From: Clostridia bacterium
GTDB lineage: Bacteria > Bacillota > Clostridia > Christensenellales > Aristaeellaceae
Direction: 5' to 3'
NCBI GenBank assembly: GCA_017552535.1
Contig: JAFZPV010000028.1
Span: 1 to 54,291 of the forward strand
DNA: 54,291 nucleotides
Under the pieces are notes generated by a model. That model did not search any database. It was not told where the DNA came from and worked only from the letters and a program-made list of their open reading frames with translations. The first letter of the stretch is position 1. Each line of letters opens with the position of its first letter. A program made the position numbers and the translations under genes. This document shows, piece after piece, positions 1-8,073 of the stretch.

Positions 1-276
1 AGGGGCTGTTGCACAGCCCCTCGTTGGAAATGAAATAAGATTTCATTTCCAACGGTTTAGTTTTGGACACATTTGAACCGTTTTATCCGAAACGTCAATC
101 ATTCACCAGCTTGTGCAACAGGTTTTCAGTTTTTTCTGAAATGCCTGCGGGCATTTCAGAAAAAACTGCAATGAAGCGATTCTTTGCTCTCGGCGGGCAA
201 GCTCGCCTTCGCAAAAATCGCTCCTCGAGCCGGCAAAGCTGGCCCTGCGGATTGAAATCTGAGGGGTAAACCCCTC
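1..276. repeat. Cluster of six successive inverted repeats, non-coding
   Basis: I see no credible gene in the first 346 bases. Instead there are hairpins in series: 1-21 (8-bp stem AGGGGCTG), 22-54 (perfect 14-bp stem), 127-145 with 150-168 (perfect 19-bp stem, 4-base loop), 176-221 (long imperfect stem), 229-243 (6-bp stem, one wobble) and 261-276 (GAGGGG/CCCCTC). In addition 6-14 (CTGTTGCAC) recurs inverted at 113-121, so the region may fold as a whole. It lies just downstream of the minus-strand gene ending at 347, so the hairpin nearest that gene may end its transcript. It could also be a mobile extragenic repeat or a structured RNA. The function is unknown. Confidence 0.6.
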
Positions 277-346
277 CAAACCACCGAGTGGGTTTTCCCT
301 ACTTATGCAAAAGCTCCTTTGCTTTATACTTGCTGCCGGTCTTCGC

Positions 347-1753
347 TCATTGCGGGATGTGCTTCAGCGTATCCGCCACCAGTTTTTCGATGTCCGCACG
401 GCCCACGCCGATGATGGAGGTCTCCAGCACGCCGTTAATGGGTTTTGTCCACTCCTCCCCTATGGAGGCGCGGCCCCGGCGCATGCCCAGGATGGAACCC
501 ACCGTGGCGGCGTTGCAGTCTGTATCAAAGCCCGTCTGCACGGCGCGGCAGATGGCCTTGGAATAGTCTCCCTGCGTATACAGCATGGAGGCGCACACGA
601 TGAGGGCGTTGGAATTTGTATGGCACCAGCCGTAGCCCGTATGCTCGTCGTACAGGCCGTGTATCCACCCAAAAGCCTCTTCCTCGGTTTTGCCCGCGCG
701 GTACATGCGCATAAGCTCGCTCACCTCGCGGTGCAGGCGGCTCTTTTCGGGGATCTCGCTTATTCCCGCTTCGATGATGCTTATCAGGTCGTCCGTCACA
801 GCCGCCTCGGCGATCATGGCCGAAACGAACATCTCCCCGTAGATGCCGTTTTTTACATGGGAAACGCGCGCGTCCCGCCAGGCCATTTCGGCGGCGGTCT
901 CGGGATCGCCCGGATTGATATAGCCGAAGTAGTCCGCGCGGATCTGGGCGCCGATCCATTCCCGGTACGGGTTTTCATATGTGGCGGTATACGGCGGACG
1001 AAGCCCCATCACCATATTGCGGTAGGCCACGCGCTCGGCGGTGCAGTAGGCGGTGATCGGCTGGCGGGACAGCCAAATGGAGCAAACGTCGTCGCTGTTG
1101 AAATCCCGCCCGTACTTTTCCACCAGCTGCTGGTACAGGCAGGTGTAATTCGTATCGTCGTCCACCGGCGCGCAGGAAAGCCTGTCCGCGTAACAGCGGT
1201 TCTTAAAGCCGAAGCGGTAGCGCGTTTCCACGTCTTTTGGCAGATCGGAAGACAGGATGTAGCGGTGCATCGGATAGTTTTTGCTTTCCTTCAGGAAGGG
1301 GATCAGCTCCTCGTTGCGTATGCCCTCCACGGTCTTTCCCAGCAGGCAGCCGCAGATGCGGCCGTACCAGGCGCCGGCGAGCCGGTCTTTCAAAGCCACC
1401 CTGTCGACCGGGCGCTTTTGGCGGTCCCGTTTCGGTCTTGCGGCCCGGATCGCCTCCAGCTCGTCCGGCTCTTCGTAGGGATAATCCTTCCTGATGGGCA
1501 GGGAACGGATCTCCCTGTACAGCCTGTCCGCCGCGAGGGCTTTGAACGGGCTGTCCTCCATGCTTCTGATTTTTTCGAATACATCCCGAATCGGCTCCGC
1601 GTCCAGGCCTTCGCCCAGACACTGCTGATACTCGTCGGCCATGCATTTGTAATACGCTTCCCAGAAGAATACCTTTTCCTGCCTGATCAGCGTATAGATA
1701 TCCGGCATATCGCCGGCAGAAGGATCGAACACACGGTCAAAAACGTTTTGCAT
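347..1753 (-). CDS. ADP-ribosylglycohydrolase family protein
   Basis: This 468-residue protein matches the ADP-ribosylglycohydrolase (DraG/ARH) fold. Visible signatures are RICGCLLGKTVEG at the start of the domain, the metal-binding DDDTNYTC, and the C-terminal GFDTDCNAATVGSILG, which carries the second Asp cluster for the Mg2+ pair. Family members remove ADP-ribose from proteins or cleave related N-glycosides; the substrate here cannot be read. An N-terminal extension of about 150 residues precedes the domain, longer than in minimal DraG proteins. The ATG at 1753 follows a GGGGAGG site. The gene stands alone with its own promoter (1806-1834). It lies beside sugar-degradation genes, and such context is common for ADP-ribosylglycohydrolase-like proteins of unknown substrate. 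No signal peptide is visible, so it should be cytoplasmic. Confidence 0.85.
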   Translation of the reverse strand: MQNVFDRVFDPSAGDMPDIYTLIRQEKVFFWEAYYKCMADEYQQCLGEGLDAEPIRDVFEKIRSMEDSPFKALAADRLYREIRSLPIRKDYPYEEPDELEAIRAARPKRDRQKRPVDRVALKDRLAGAWYGRICGCLLGKTVEGIRNEELIPFLKESKNYPMHRYILSSDLPKDVETRYRFGFKNRCYADRLSCAPVDDDTNYTCLYQQLVEKYGRDFNSDDVCSIWLSRQPITAYCTAERVAYRNMVMGLRPPYTATYENPYREWIGAQIRADYFGYINPGDPETAAEMAWRDARVSHVKNGIYGEMFVSAMIAEAAVTDDLISIIEAGISEIPEKSRLHREVSELMRMYRAGKTEEEAFGWIHGLYDEHTGYGWCHTNSNALIVCASMLYTQGDYSKAICRAVQTGFDTDCNAATVGSILGMRRGRASIGEEWTKPINGVLETSIIGVGRADIEKLVADTLKHIPQ

Positions 1754-1805
1754 ACTCTGCCTCCCCTATAGCTGAACTCCCTATTTTGCGGTCGTTTTCG
1801 TGGCT

Positions 1806-1834
1806 ATCATATCACAAAGCCGCTTTGTTTTCAA
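1806..1834 (-). promoter_or_regulatory. Sigma-70-type promoter of the ADP-ribosylglycohydrolase gene
   Basis: On the minus strand, TTGAAA (1834-1829) and TATGAT (1811-1806) are separated by exactly 17 bases, about 50 bases before the start codon at 1753. Both hexamers match consensus at five of six positions. Confidence 0.75.
1814..1828. promoter_or_regulatory. Perfect 15-bp palindrome in the promoter spacer (candidate operator)
   Basis: ACAAAGC-C-GCTTTGT is a perfect 7+1+7 inverted repeat lying wholly between the -35 and -10 boxes of the promoter at 1806-1834. That placement is typical of a repressor operator. No regulator gene is adjacent, so the binding protein is unknown. Confidence 0.5.
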
Positions 1835-1963
1835 TCCGTTATGGGCAAATCTGCTCACCTGCCGCCATCAAAGCCGCCTGATGCGTATAAACTCACAGGA
1901 AGCACCGCCGCACAGGCCCGAAATCTGATCATTCCGGCCTGCAGATGTTGCCTACGCGGTACA

Positions 1964-1983
1964 AATCCGGAAAATACCGGATT
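1964..1983 (-). terminator. Weak hairpin after the 13-gene sugar operon
   Basis: AATCCGG/CCGGATT form a 7-bp stem around a 6-base loop, about 50 bases past the last gene of the minus-strand operon (stop at 2032). The T run after it is short, so termination efficiency is doubtful. The rest of 1835-2031 shows no gene; an imperfect repeat near 1916-1943 is the only other structure. Confidence 0.35.
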
Positions 1984-2031
1984 ATTGCTTATCGTTCAGG
2001 CCGCTTTCGTTTTATATATGATTTCACGGTT

Positions 2032-3036
2032 TCACTTTTCCCAGGGTTGGGAACGCGCCACGGTGATGCAGCGGAATTCGTTCCACACGCCTTTGATGTC
2101 TCCGTCCCTGCGCGGGCGCACGGCGCAGTAAAAGTGGTACAGGCTCCCGTCGTGATAAACCACGCAGGGCTTGTGGGCGTATTTGCTGTCCAGTTCCCCC
2201 GCGCGGCCTGTGGTGAGGATGGGCGCCGGAAACTTTTTCCAGGTGCGCATGTCCCGGCTCACGGCCACGCCGTCGCAGGCGGAAAGGCTGCCGAGGCCGT
2301 AGTAGAACATCACCCACTGCTCTTCCTTTGGATCGTACATCACGAAGGGATCACTGGCAAAGCGGCTGTCCCACGCATGCGGGTCTACAGGCACCACCGG
2401 GCGGTCAGAACAGCGCGTCCAGGAAACCAGATTGTCCGACTCGGCCATGCCGATCTGCTCTTCCCATCCGCCCTCGGGGTGGTTTTTGGCGTTATAAAAC
2501 ATTAAGAAGCGGCCGTCCCGCTGAACAAGGTCCACCTTGTACAGGCCGCCCTTTTCCCACTTCTCTCCGTCCCGCCAGGAAAACACCGGCTCGCCATAGA
2601 AGTGCCAGTTCAAAAGCTCCTCGTCATCCGTCCAGGCAAGGCCCACCTCCGCCGCGCCGGATTCGTAACCGGCGTACGGATAGGAATGATACATAAGCCA
2701 GTACCCGCCGTTCCACTTTTTGAGTTCGTTCCCGCCGTACAGGTCTTTGTCCATCAGCACCGCCGTTGCTGCCATGCCCACGCGGTCCCAGGTCATGTGG
2801 CTGCCCCTTTTCAGGATGACGCCCTTTTTCTCCCAGTTCAGCAGGTCACGGCTCACGGCGAGGCCCGTCTGGTAGCCTGTGCCGTCAAAGCCCACGTGGA
2901 GCATGTACCACAGGCCGTTGTGCTTAAATACCGTGGGACAGTCCACGGCGCGCTCGTCGTACGCGCCCGGAATACCGGAGCCCGCAAGCACCGGGCGGCC
3001 CAGCTTGTAGGGGGTGATCAGATGATCCACGACCAT
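2032..3036 (-). CDS. GH43/GH32-superfamily five-bladed propeller glycosidase
   Basis: The 334-residue protein shows the repeated blade pattern of the GH43/GH32/GH130 superfamily: short motifs such as DCPTVFKHNGLWYMLHVG, GLAVSRDLLNWEKKG and DPFVMYDPKEEQWVMFYYG, where an Asp opens a blade and a W-Y/F strand follows. Such enzymes remove arabinofuranose, xylose, fructose or galactose from glycans. The exact family and specificity cannot be set without an alignment. There is no signal peptide, so it should act in the cytoplasm. The ATG at 3036 follows a GGGAGGGAG site four bases after the stop of the GH140-like gene. It is the last gene of the operon. The ring-opening Asp (DCPTV) and a Glu in GELDSKYAHKP are candidate catalytic residues; that assignment is inference. 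Confidence 0.75.
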   Translation of the reverse strand: MVVDHLITPYKLGRPVLAGSGIPGAYDERAVDCPTVFKHNGLWYMLHVGFDGTGYQTGLAVSRDLLNWEKKGVILKRGSHMTWDRVGMAATAVLMDKDLYGGNELKKWNGGYWLMYHSYPYAGYESGAAEVGLAWTDDEELLNWHFYGEPVFSWRDGEKWEKGGLYKVDLVQRDGRFLMFYNAKNHPEGGWEEQIGMAESDNLVSWTRCSDRPVVPVDPHAWDSRFASDPFVMYDPKEEQWVMFYYGLGSLSACDGVAVSRDMRTWKKFPAPILTTGRAGELDSKYAHKPCVVYHDGSLYHFYCAVRPRRDGDIKGVWNEFRCITVARSQPWEK

Positions 3037-3040
3037 AGCG

Positions 3041-4324
3041 TCACTCCCTCCCCGGCGTGAGCAGGAACACCCAGTCGTTTGCGCTTTCGCGGCGGTTGGG
3101 CAGTTTGAACTGGACGCAGGCGGCCTTCTCAGCCGTTCCCATGGGGCTGAACGCGCCCGAGACCGGATCGAACCAGGCGGCCTGCAGGTTTTCGAAGGGG
3201 AGCAGCGCGGTGTTCACGTCTATGGTTTCGCCTTCGTACGCGTACACCATGAGCCCCCGCGGGGTCAAAAACGCGGCCCTGTACGCGTGGCGGGCGCCGT
3301 TATTCAGGATGAACTCCTGCGCGCTCCTGCCTTTTTCAAACGCCATCTGCCCGCACAGATGCTTCAGATGCGTCATCTGGCCGCTGCCGGGATCATGCAT
3401 GGCTTCGTCCCAGTAGGAAAGCGCGCTGTAGGCAGGCTTATAGCCGGGTTTCAAAAACTGCATGATGGCGTTGTCGCCGTAGGTGTGGCCCGCCGCGCCC
3501 GTGAACACCGACCAGTACGCGTACCTGCGCACGTCCGGCGCCTGCCAGTAAGGCTGCGCGCCGTCGTGCAGGCCGTGCGGGATCAGCTCATAGCTGGGCT
3601 CTCCGTCAAGCGTGGGCTTGCCGGGGCAGGCCTTCAGGTCCTCCTGTACATAGCGGTAATTGTCTTCGCCGTAGAACACGTCATTGTCGTCCCACTGGCC
3701 CAGGCTGCGCTGTCCGTAATCCCTGTGGCCGCTCTGGAACATGTTGAAGTCCAGCCAGTCGTCCTGGCCAAACCAGAAGGACGATGAGCAGCGCCCGAAG
3801 GGATGGTAGCCCACGAGCCTATCCGGTTCAAGCGCCTTGAGCGTGCGGCCAAGCAGCCTGAACACCTCCGGTGCGGCGTCGCCGCGAACGTCTCCACCCA
3901 CGACCCAAATGATATTTTTGAGGTCGCCGAACGCGCCATGCAGGAACTTTGCGTACCCCTCGGCGTTGGAAAGGTTCAGTTTGCCGCTTTTCGCGAAGCC
4001 GCCCCAGCAGGGCAGGAACGCAATGTACACGCCGTGTGCAGCCGCGGAAGCAGCCACCTTGCGGGCGTGCTCCCAGAATCCGCCGATGCAGGGCTTTGAA
4101 AAATCGTCGTCCAGCAGCGCCTTCTTGCCGTCCAGCGTAGCGTAGCCCGGCGAATGCACCAGCGTGACCTGCAACACGTTGAAGCCCTTGGCGGCGCGGT
4201 TGCATATATAGGTTCCGGCTTCCTCCAGGCTCAGGCGCGACAAAAGCAGCCACGCAGTGTCGCCCAGCCAGAAAAACGGCTCGTCCCCGTCAAAAAAGTA
4301 TCTTCCCCTGACCTTCAGATCCAT
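3041..4324 (-). CDS. Apiosidase-like glycoside hydrolase (DUF4038, GH140-like)
   Basis: The protein of 427 residues begins MDLKVRGRYFFDGDEPFFWL, followed by GDTAWLLLSRLSLEEAG. This is the N-terminal signature of the DUF4038 'apiosidase-like' TIM-barrel family (GH140 in characterised members, which release apiose from rhamnogalacturonan II). LVHSPGY, PCWGG, IIWVVGGD and LDGEPSYE follow; the Asp of VVGGD and the Glu of DGEPSYE are the likely catalytic pair by family pattern. The C-terminal 90 residues look like a small beta domain. An upstream in-frame extension exists, but it runs through the cupin gene in another frame, so I place the start at 4324. There is no signal peptide. It lies 13 bases after the cupin stop. 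The neighbouring split transketolase is suggestive of apiose breakdown, but specificity is inferred, not shown. Confidence 0.8.
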   Translation of the reverse strand: MDLKVRGRYFFDGDEPFFWLGDTAWLLLSRLSLEEAGTYICNRAAKGFNVLQVTLVHSPGYATLDGKKALLDDDFSKPCIGGFWEHARKVAASAAAHGVYIAFLPCWGGFAKSGKLNLSNAEGYAKFLHGAFGDLKNIIWVVGGDVRGDAAPEVFRLLGRTLKALEPDRLVGYHPFGRCSSSFWFGQDDWLDFNMFQSGHRDYGQRSLGQWDDNDVFYGEDNYRYVQEDLKACPGKPTLDGEPSYELIPHGLHDGAQPYWQAPDVRRYAYWSVFTGAAGHTYGDNAIMQFLKPGYKPAYSALSYWDEAMHDPGSGQMTHLKHLCGQMAFEKGRSAQEFILNNGARHAYRAAFLTPRGLMVYAYEGETIDVNTALLPFENLQAAWFDPVSGAFSPMGTAEKAACVQFKLPNRRESANDWVFLLTPGRE

Positions 4325-4337
4325 CTTGCGCACCCGC

Positions 4338-4691
4338 TCATTCCGCCACGTATTCCGGGCGCAGCGGAGAAAAGACTTCGATAAACTCAGAGTCTTCCAG
4401 CGCTTCGGTGGAATGGTACTCGTCGGAATCCCAGCAGTAGCCGCCGCCCGGGCCGATCTCGCCCGTTTCGTATACGCGCTGGTCGCTGTCCGCCAGCTCA
4501 TAGCGCAGCTTTCCGCTGATCACATAGCCGTTCTGCACTGCCTTGTGGTTGTGCAGCGGCAGCTTGCAGCCTTTTTCCATGCGGAAGTAGCACAGCATGG
4601 TCTCCTGGTTGTAGGAAAGGTTCGTGCGCCAAAGGCCGGGGCGCACCTGAACGGTGTTGCGCTCGAAGCGGTTCGTGATCTTGTTGTTCAT
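4338..4691 (-). CDS. Small cupin-domain protein
   Basis: This 117-residue single-domain cupin contains LPLHNHKAVQNGYVISGKL (cupin motif 1: H-x-H with a later Glu/Gly region) and a second strand motif around DEYHSTEALEDSEFIEVFSP with a further His. The motifs give a plausible metal site from His and Glu residues. The ATG at 4691 overlaps the transaldolase-like stop in an ATGA, which fixes the start and implies translational coupling. Small cupins in sugar operons can be sugar isomerases, epimerases, lyases or binding regulators. Here it sits between a transaldolase-like gene and a GH140-like gene, so a role in handling a released sugar is reasonable but unproven. Confidence 0.8.
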   Translation of the reverse strand: MNNKITNRFERNTVQVRPGLWRTNLSYNQETMLCYFRMEKGCKLPLHNHKAVQNGYVISGKLRYELADSDQRVYETGEIGPGGGYCWDSDEYHSTEALEDSEFIEVFSPLRPEYVAE

Positions 4692-5713
4692 GCGTTTCTT
4701 ACCTCTTTCAGCAGTTGATCCCAGCCCGCCTCGAACTGGCTTCTGAACAGTTTTACCGGCGGGAATTCGGAGTATTCGTCGGCGTTTAAGCCGTCCGTCG
4801 CGTAGGCTTTGGCAAAGGTGGGCACCTTCGCCGTGAGCTCGTCCAGCACATAGTCCGGCGTTGGGGTATCCATACGGCTGATCACGGGGGCATCCGCCTC
4901 CAGCAGCTTGTCTGCCGTGCCCGTCCAGTTGATGGTGATATCGCACGCGCCGCCCACGAACTCGGTAAAGTGGTGCAGGCCACGGGCGCCGCCGCCCAGC
5001 AGTATGCCCGGCAGGCCGCGCTCGCGCATCACGCGGTATTCCCGGCGCATCAGCGCGCAGCCCGCCTGGAAAAGGATGTCCTTTTCCACGGATATCTCCC
5101 CTGCCGCCAGCTGGTTTTTAAGGCAGTCGTCGAAGATGCCCGCGATGCAGGTGACGAAGAACGTCCCGCTGCCGCCCGCACGCCGGTAGGCTTCGCAGGC
5201 CGCCACGCACTGGGATACGGACATGATCTCGGTGGCGATGATCGGACAGTCCTTCTTCGCCAGGTATTCGATGGCTTCCAGGCCCGCGCGGGTAACGGGG
5301 ATCTTGGCGATCAGGTTTACGCCCATTTCACGGTCCAGAAGCGCTTCGTCTATGATGTTTTGGGGATCGTGCTCCAGATACGGATCGCCCTGCAGGGATA
5401 CGAAGCCCTCCCGGCCCGGATGGGCTCTGTAAAGGGGTTCAAATTCCCTGAGCAGCATTCTGACCGCCTCGCGCTGGACCCTGGAAGCGACATCGCTTTC
5501 GCTCTTCGCGTCCGCTTTGGCGCGGCGGATCTCATCTGTCAGGATAGGCCGCATCTCTTCAGCCGCCAGCATCTTGGCGGTGTAGGTGGGGTTGGTGGTG
5601 CAGTTGATGGCTCCGGCCCGGATGGCCAGGCGCGCCTGGCTCACGGTGGGATTGTTCACCCAGAAGCGCGTGGGCGTCCACTGATGCACCCGTTCGAAAT
5701 ATCCCTTGCTCAT
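4688..5713 (-). CDS. Transaldolase family protein
   Basis: This 341-residue protein has the class I transaldolase layout. NCTTNPTYTAKML corresponds to the family's TTNP substrate-binding turn, and VNLIAKIPVTRAGLEAIEYL carries the Schiff-base lysine in the KIPVT context. It is longer than the roughly 215-residue TalC/fructose-6-P aldolase type and close to TalA/B length, but its N-terminal half diverges. The ATG at 5713 overlaps the transketolase stop by ATGA, which sets the start against a longer in-frame extension. It should split or transfer a dihydroxyacetone unit. Together with the split transketolase it would send a released pentose or branched sugar into central metabolism. The exact substrate is unknown, and a dedicated sugar-phosphate aldolase is an alternative. 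Confidence 0.85.
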   Translation of the reverse strand: MSKGYFERVHQWTPTRFWVNNPTVSQARLAIRAGAINCTTNPTYTAKMLAAEEMRPILTDEIRRAKADAKSESDVASRVQREAVRMLLREFEPLYRAHPGREGFVSLQGDPYLEHDPQNIIDEALLDREMGVNLIAKIPVTRAGLEAIEYLAKKDCPIIATEIMSVSQCVAACEAYRRAGGSGTFFVTCIAGIFDDCLKNQLAAGEISVEKDILFQAGCALMRREYRVMRERGLPGILLGGGARGLHHFTEFVGGACDITINWTGTADKLLEADAPVISRMDTPTPDYVLDELTAKVPTFAKAYATDGLNADEYSEFPPVKLFRSQFEAGWDQLLKEVRNA

Positions 5714-6603
5714 TTCTCCGTTACCGCCTTTATCATTTCTCCCGCGTCGATACGGTACTTGTGCTTGAGTTCGTCTGCGGTGCCGCTTTCGGGATACCTG
5801 TCCATGAGTCCGATGCGCCTGACCGCGCGGCCCGCGATCTCGCACACAGCGCCGCCCAGGCCCGCGCAGACGTTGTGGTCCTCCGCGGTGATCACTTTGC
5901 CCGCCCGGCGTATATAGGGCATCAGGAAAGCTTCGTCCAGAGGTTTTAATACGTTGCAGTTGAGAACGGTTATGTTTGCTCCCTGCCCCCTTAGCTCGTC
6001 CGCAGCCTTGCAGGCTTCCGCGAGAGGCGCGCCGCAGCCGATGATGAGCGCGTCGTCGCCGTAGGCGCGCAGGACGGCTTCAGTCCCCACCACAGGATCG
6101 CGTCCGCTGCCGATGCGGCAGTACACGGGGCCGGGGGTCTCGTAGGCTTTATGCACCATGCGGATTGTATCGTCCGCGTCGGAGGGCGCCAGCACCGTAA
6201 AGCCCGGAATGGCGCGCATGATGCCGATATCCTCAAAGAACTGGTGCGTCACGCCCTCGCGCTCGCCGGAGCACATGCCCGCGTTGGCGCCGAAAAACTT
6301 GATATCCAGGTGCGGATAGGCCACAAAGGTGCGCATCTGCTCGCAGGCCCGCATGGTAAGGAAGCCGGCGTACGCGCATACGTAGGGCTTGAATCCCGCA
6401 GCCGCGAGGCCAGCGGCGATCATCACCGCGCTGCCTTCGGCGATGCCGCATTCCACGATGCGGTTCGGGTATTTTTTCTGCAGCGCCTGGGCGCGGAACA
6501 CGGCCACCGAGTCGGCGGAGACCATCACCACGCGATCATCCTTTTCCATCAGGCTTTCCAGCGCCTGAACAAACGCCACGCGTGTGCTCTTTTCCTCAGC
6601 CAT
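5710..6603 (-). CDS. Transketolase, C-terminal (pyrimidine-binding) subunit
   Basis: This is the second half of a split transketolase, 297 residues. It holds the Pyr domain, with ECGIAEGSAVMIAAGLAAAG including the Glu that activates the thiamine aminopyrimidine, followed by the C-terminal domain (VLNCNVLKPLDE, GKVITAEDHN). Split transketolases are common in Clostridia and some have dedicated substrates, for example apulose-4-phosphate in known apiose pathways. The first gene half ends at 6596, eight bases inside this gene, so the two are co-translated and surely form one complex. The downstream transaldolase-like gene also overlaps by ATGA. Confidence 0.92.
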   Translation of the reverse strand: MAEEKSTRVAFVQALESLMEKDDRVVMVSADSVAVFRAQALQKKYPNRIVECGIAEGSAVMIAAGLAAAGFKPYVCAYAGFLTMRACEQMRTFVAYPHLDIKFFGANAGMCSGEREGVTHQFFEDIGIMRAIPGFTVLAPSDADDTIRMVHKAYETPGPVYCRIGSGRDPVVGTEAVLRAYGDDALIIGCGAPLAEACKAADELRGQGANITVLNCNVLKPLDEAFLMPYIRRAGKVITAEDHNVCAGLGGAVCEIAGRAVRRIGLMDRYPESGTADELKHKYRIDAGEMIKAVTEK

Positions 6604-7417
6604 TGATCAGCGCCTCCAATTCTGTGCAAGCGGTCGTATACTGCTCGTCGTTCGGCACGCCCTTGTGCCAGGCGTTGTTATGCTCCATGAAGCTTACGCC
6701 CTTGCCCTTTACGGTGTGCGCCACGATGCATTTGGGCCTGCCGCTTACAGGTGCGGTCAGCGCGGCCATGATCTCAGAAGTGTCGTGGCCGTTCACTTCA
6801 AAGACCTCAAAGCCGAAGGCGGCGAATTTGCCGGGGATGTTCACGACACCGCCTACCTCCTCCACGCTGCCGCCGGACTGCATGCCGTTGTTGTCCACGA
6901 TGAGGGTGAGGTTGTCGAGTTTATACTTTGCCGCCGTCTGGGCGGCTTCCCAGTTGATGCCCTCGCCCAGCTCGCCGTCGCCGGTGAGCACGTAGGTCTT
7001 CCAGCTCTTGCCCAGCATCTTCGCGCCGATGGCCATGCCCGTCGCCGCGGCAAGGCCGTTGCCGAGGGAGCCGGATGTCATGTCCACGCCCGGCGTCTTT
7101 TTCATGTCGGGATGGCCCTGGAGGATGCTGTCCAGGTGCCTGAGGGTGGGATACAGCGATCTGTCAAAATACCCTTTTAAGCCCAGCGCCGCGTACAGTG
7201 CGGGGCACGCGTGGCCCTTGGACAGGATGAAACGGTCCCTGTCCTCCCAGTCGGGACGGGCGGGGTCCACGTTCATCACGCCGAAATACAGGCAGGCCAC
7301 GATATCCGCCGCGGAAAGCGAGGGCGCGGGATGGCCGTCCTTCGCCCGGTAGATCATTTCGATGATGTCTCTGCGTATGCGGTTGCCCATGCGGGCAAGC
7401 TCCGTATCGTTCATCAT
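6596..7417 (-). CDS. Transketolase, N-terminal (TPP diphosphate-binding) subunit
   Basis: This 273-residue protein is the PP domain of transketolase. Signatures are AKDGHPAPSLSAADIVACLY, SKGHACPALYAAL and the thiamine-diphosphate/Mg2+ motif TGDGELGEGINWEA followed about 25 residues later by VDNNGMQ. The start is the first of two ATG codons (7417), which overlaps the racemase-like stop by ATGA. A longer frame extends into that gene and is not credible. It pairs with the C-terminal half immediately downstream. Placement in a glycosidase operon rather than in a housekeeping setting suggests a dedicated sugar substrate. Confidence 0.92.
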   Translation of the reverse strand: MMNDTELARMGNRIRRDIIEMIYRAKDGHPAPSLSAADIVACLYFGVMNVDPARPDWEDRDRFILSKGHACPALYAALGLKGYFDRSLYPTLRHLDSILQGHPDMKKTPGVDMTSGSLGNGLAAATGMAIGAKMLGKSWKTYVLTGDGELGEGINWEAAQTAAKYKLDNLTLIVDNNGMQSGGSVEEVGGVVNIPGKFAAFGFEVFEVNGHDTSEIMAALTAPVSGRPKCIVAHTVKGKGVSFMEHNNAWHKGVPNDEQYTTACTELEALING

Positions 7418-8067
7418 GCCTTCACCGCCTCGTATACGCCCAGCGCGCCCCAGAAGGGGCTGGCGAAAGTGGGTTTGCCGGAAGCCTTCTCCACCGCCTC
7501 GCGGCTGTCGCCCATGGAGCCCTGGGCCAGCACGATGCACTCGGCCTTCTGAAGCTTTTTGGCCGCCTCGATCAACGGCTCCGCGCCGCCGCCGAAGGCG
7601 TTGTCCGCCAGGGCGTCAAACAGCTCGATCTGCCTGCCCGCCTTTTCGGCGCAGGCACGGATCAGGCGTTTGGTGGGTTCCAGCGTGGAGGACAGCGTGG
7701 CGATCACGCCGATCCTGCTGAACTTCCTGACGGCTTCCTGGGCCATCTTCTCATCGATGCGAACCAGCGGCACGCCCGCCAGGGCGAAAGCGTCCTGCGC
7801 CGCGCCCGCGATGTCGCCCACGGAAGAACAGATGTTGAGAATCGCATCCGCTCCGGACGTAAGCGCCTGCGCGTACATGCCCAGCAGCCTTCCGGCTGCT
7901 TCCTTCGAGGGCGATCCGTTTTTGACGGCGTCCGCGATGATCGAGGGATCGGAGAGCGTGATAAAGGTGAGCTTATCCCCCTCAAAACGGGCCGTGAGCT
8001 CCTCCTCCACCATTTTGACCAGTTTTACCGGCATGCCGGTATACACCAACGCGATCTTATACTCCAT
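7414..8067 (-). CDS. Asp/Glu racemase superfamily protein lacking the second catalytic Cys
   Basis: This 217-residue protein has the two-lobe Asp/Glu/hydantoin racemase superfamily pattern. The first lobe keeps a cysteine in ADAILNICSSVGD. In the second lobe, where active racemases have a Cys (typically VLGCAGM), this protein reads IVLAQGSM, so Gln takes the Cys position. True two-base racemisation is therefore unlikely; a one-base isomerase, decarboxylase or binding role is possible. It overlaps the split-transketolase gene by ATGA and follows GH127 by six bases, so it is part of the sugar operon. The ATG at 8067 has a GGATGAGG site. I infer a step on a released sugar or sugar acid, but the substrate is unknown. 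Confidence 0.75.
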   Translation of the reverse strand: MEYKIALVYTGMPVKLVKMVEEELTARFEGDKLTFITLSDPSIIADAVKNGSPSKEAAGRLLGMYAQALTSGADAILNICSSVGDIAGAAQDAFALAGVPLVRIDEKMAQEAVRKFSRIGVIATLSSTLEPTKRLIRACAEKAGRQIELFDALADNAFGGGAEPLIEAAKKLQKAECIVLAQGSMGDSREAVEKASGKPTFASPFWGALGVYEAVKA

Positions 8068-8073
8068 AGAGCC

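Noticed and set aside
305-1771. A 488-codon open frame on the plus strand
   Set aside because: It is antisense to the ADP-ribosylglycohydrolase gene and runs over its promoter side with no domain.
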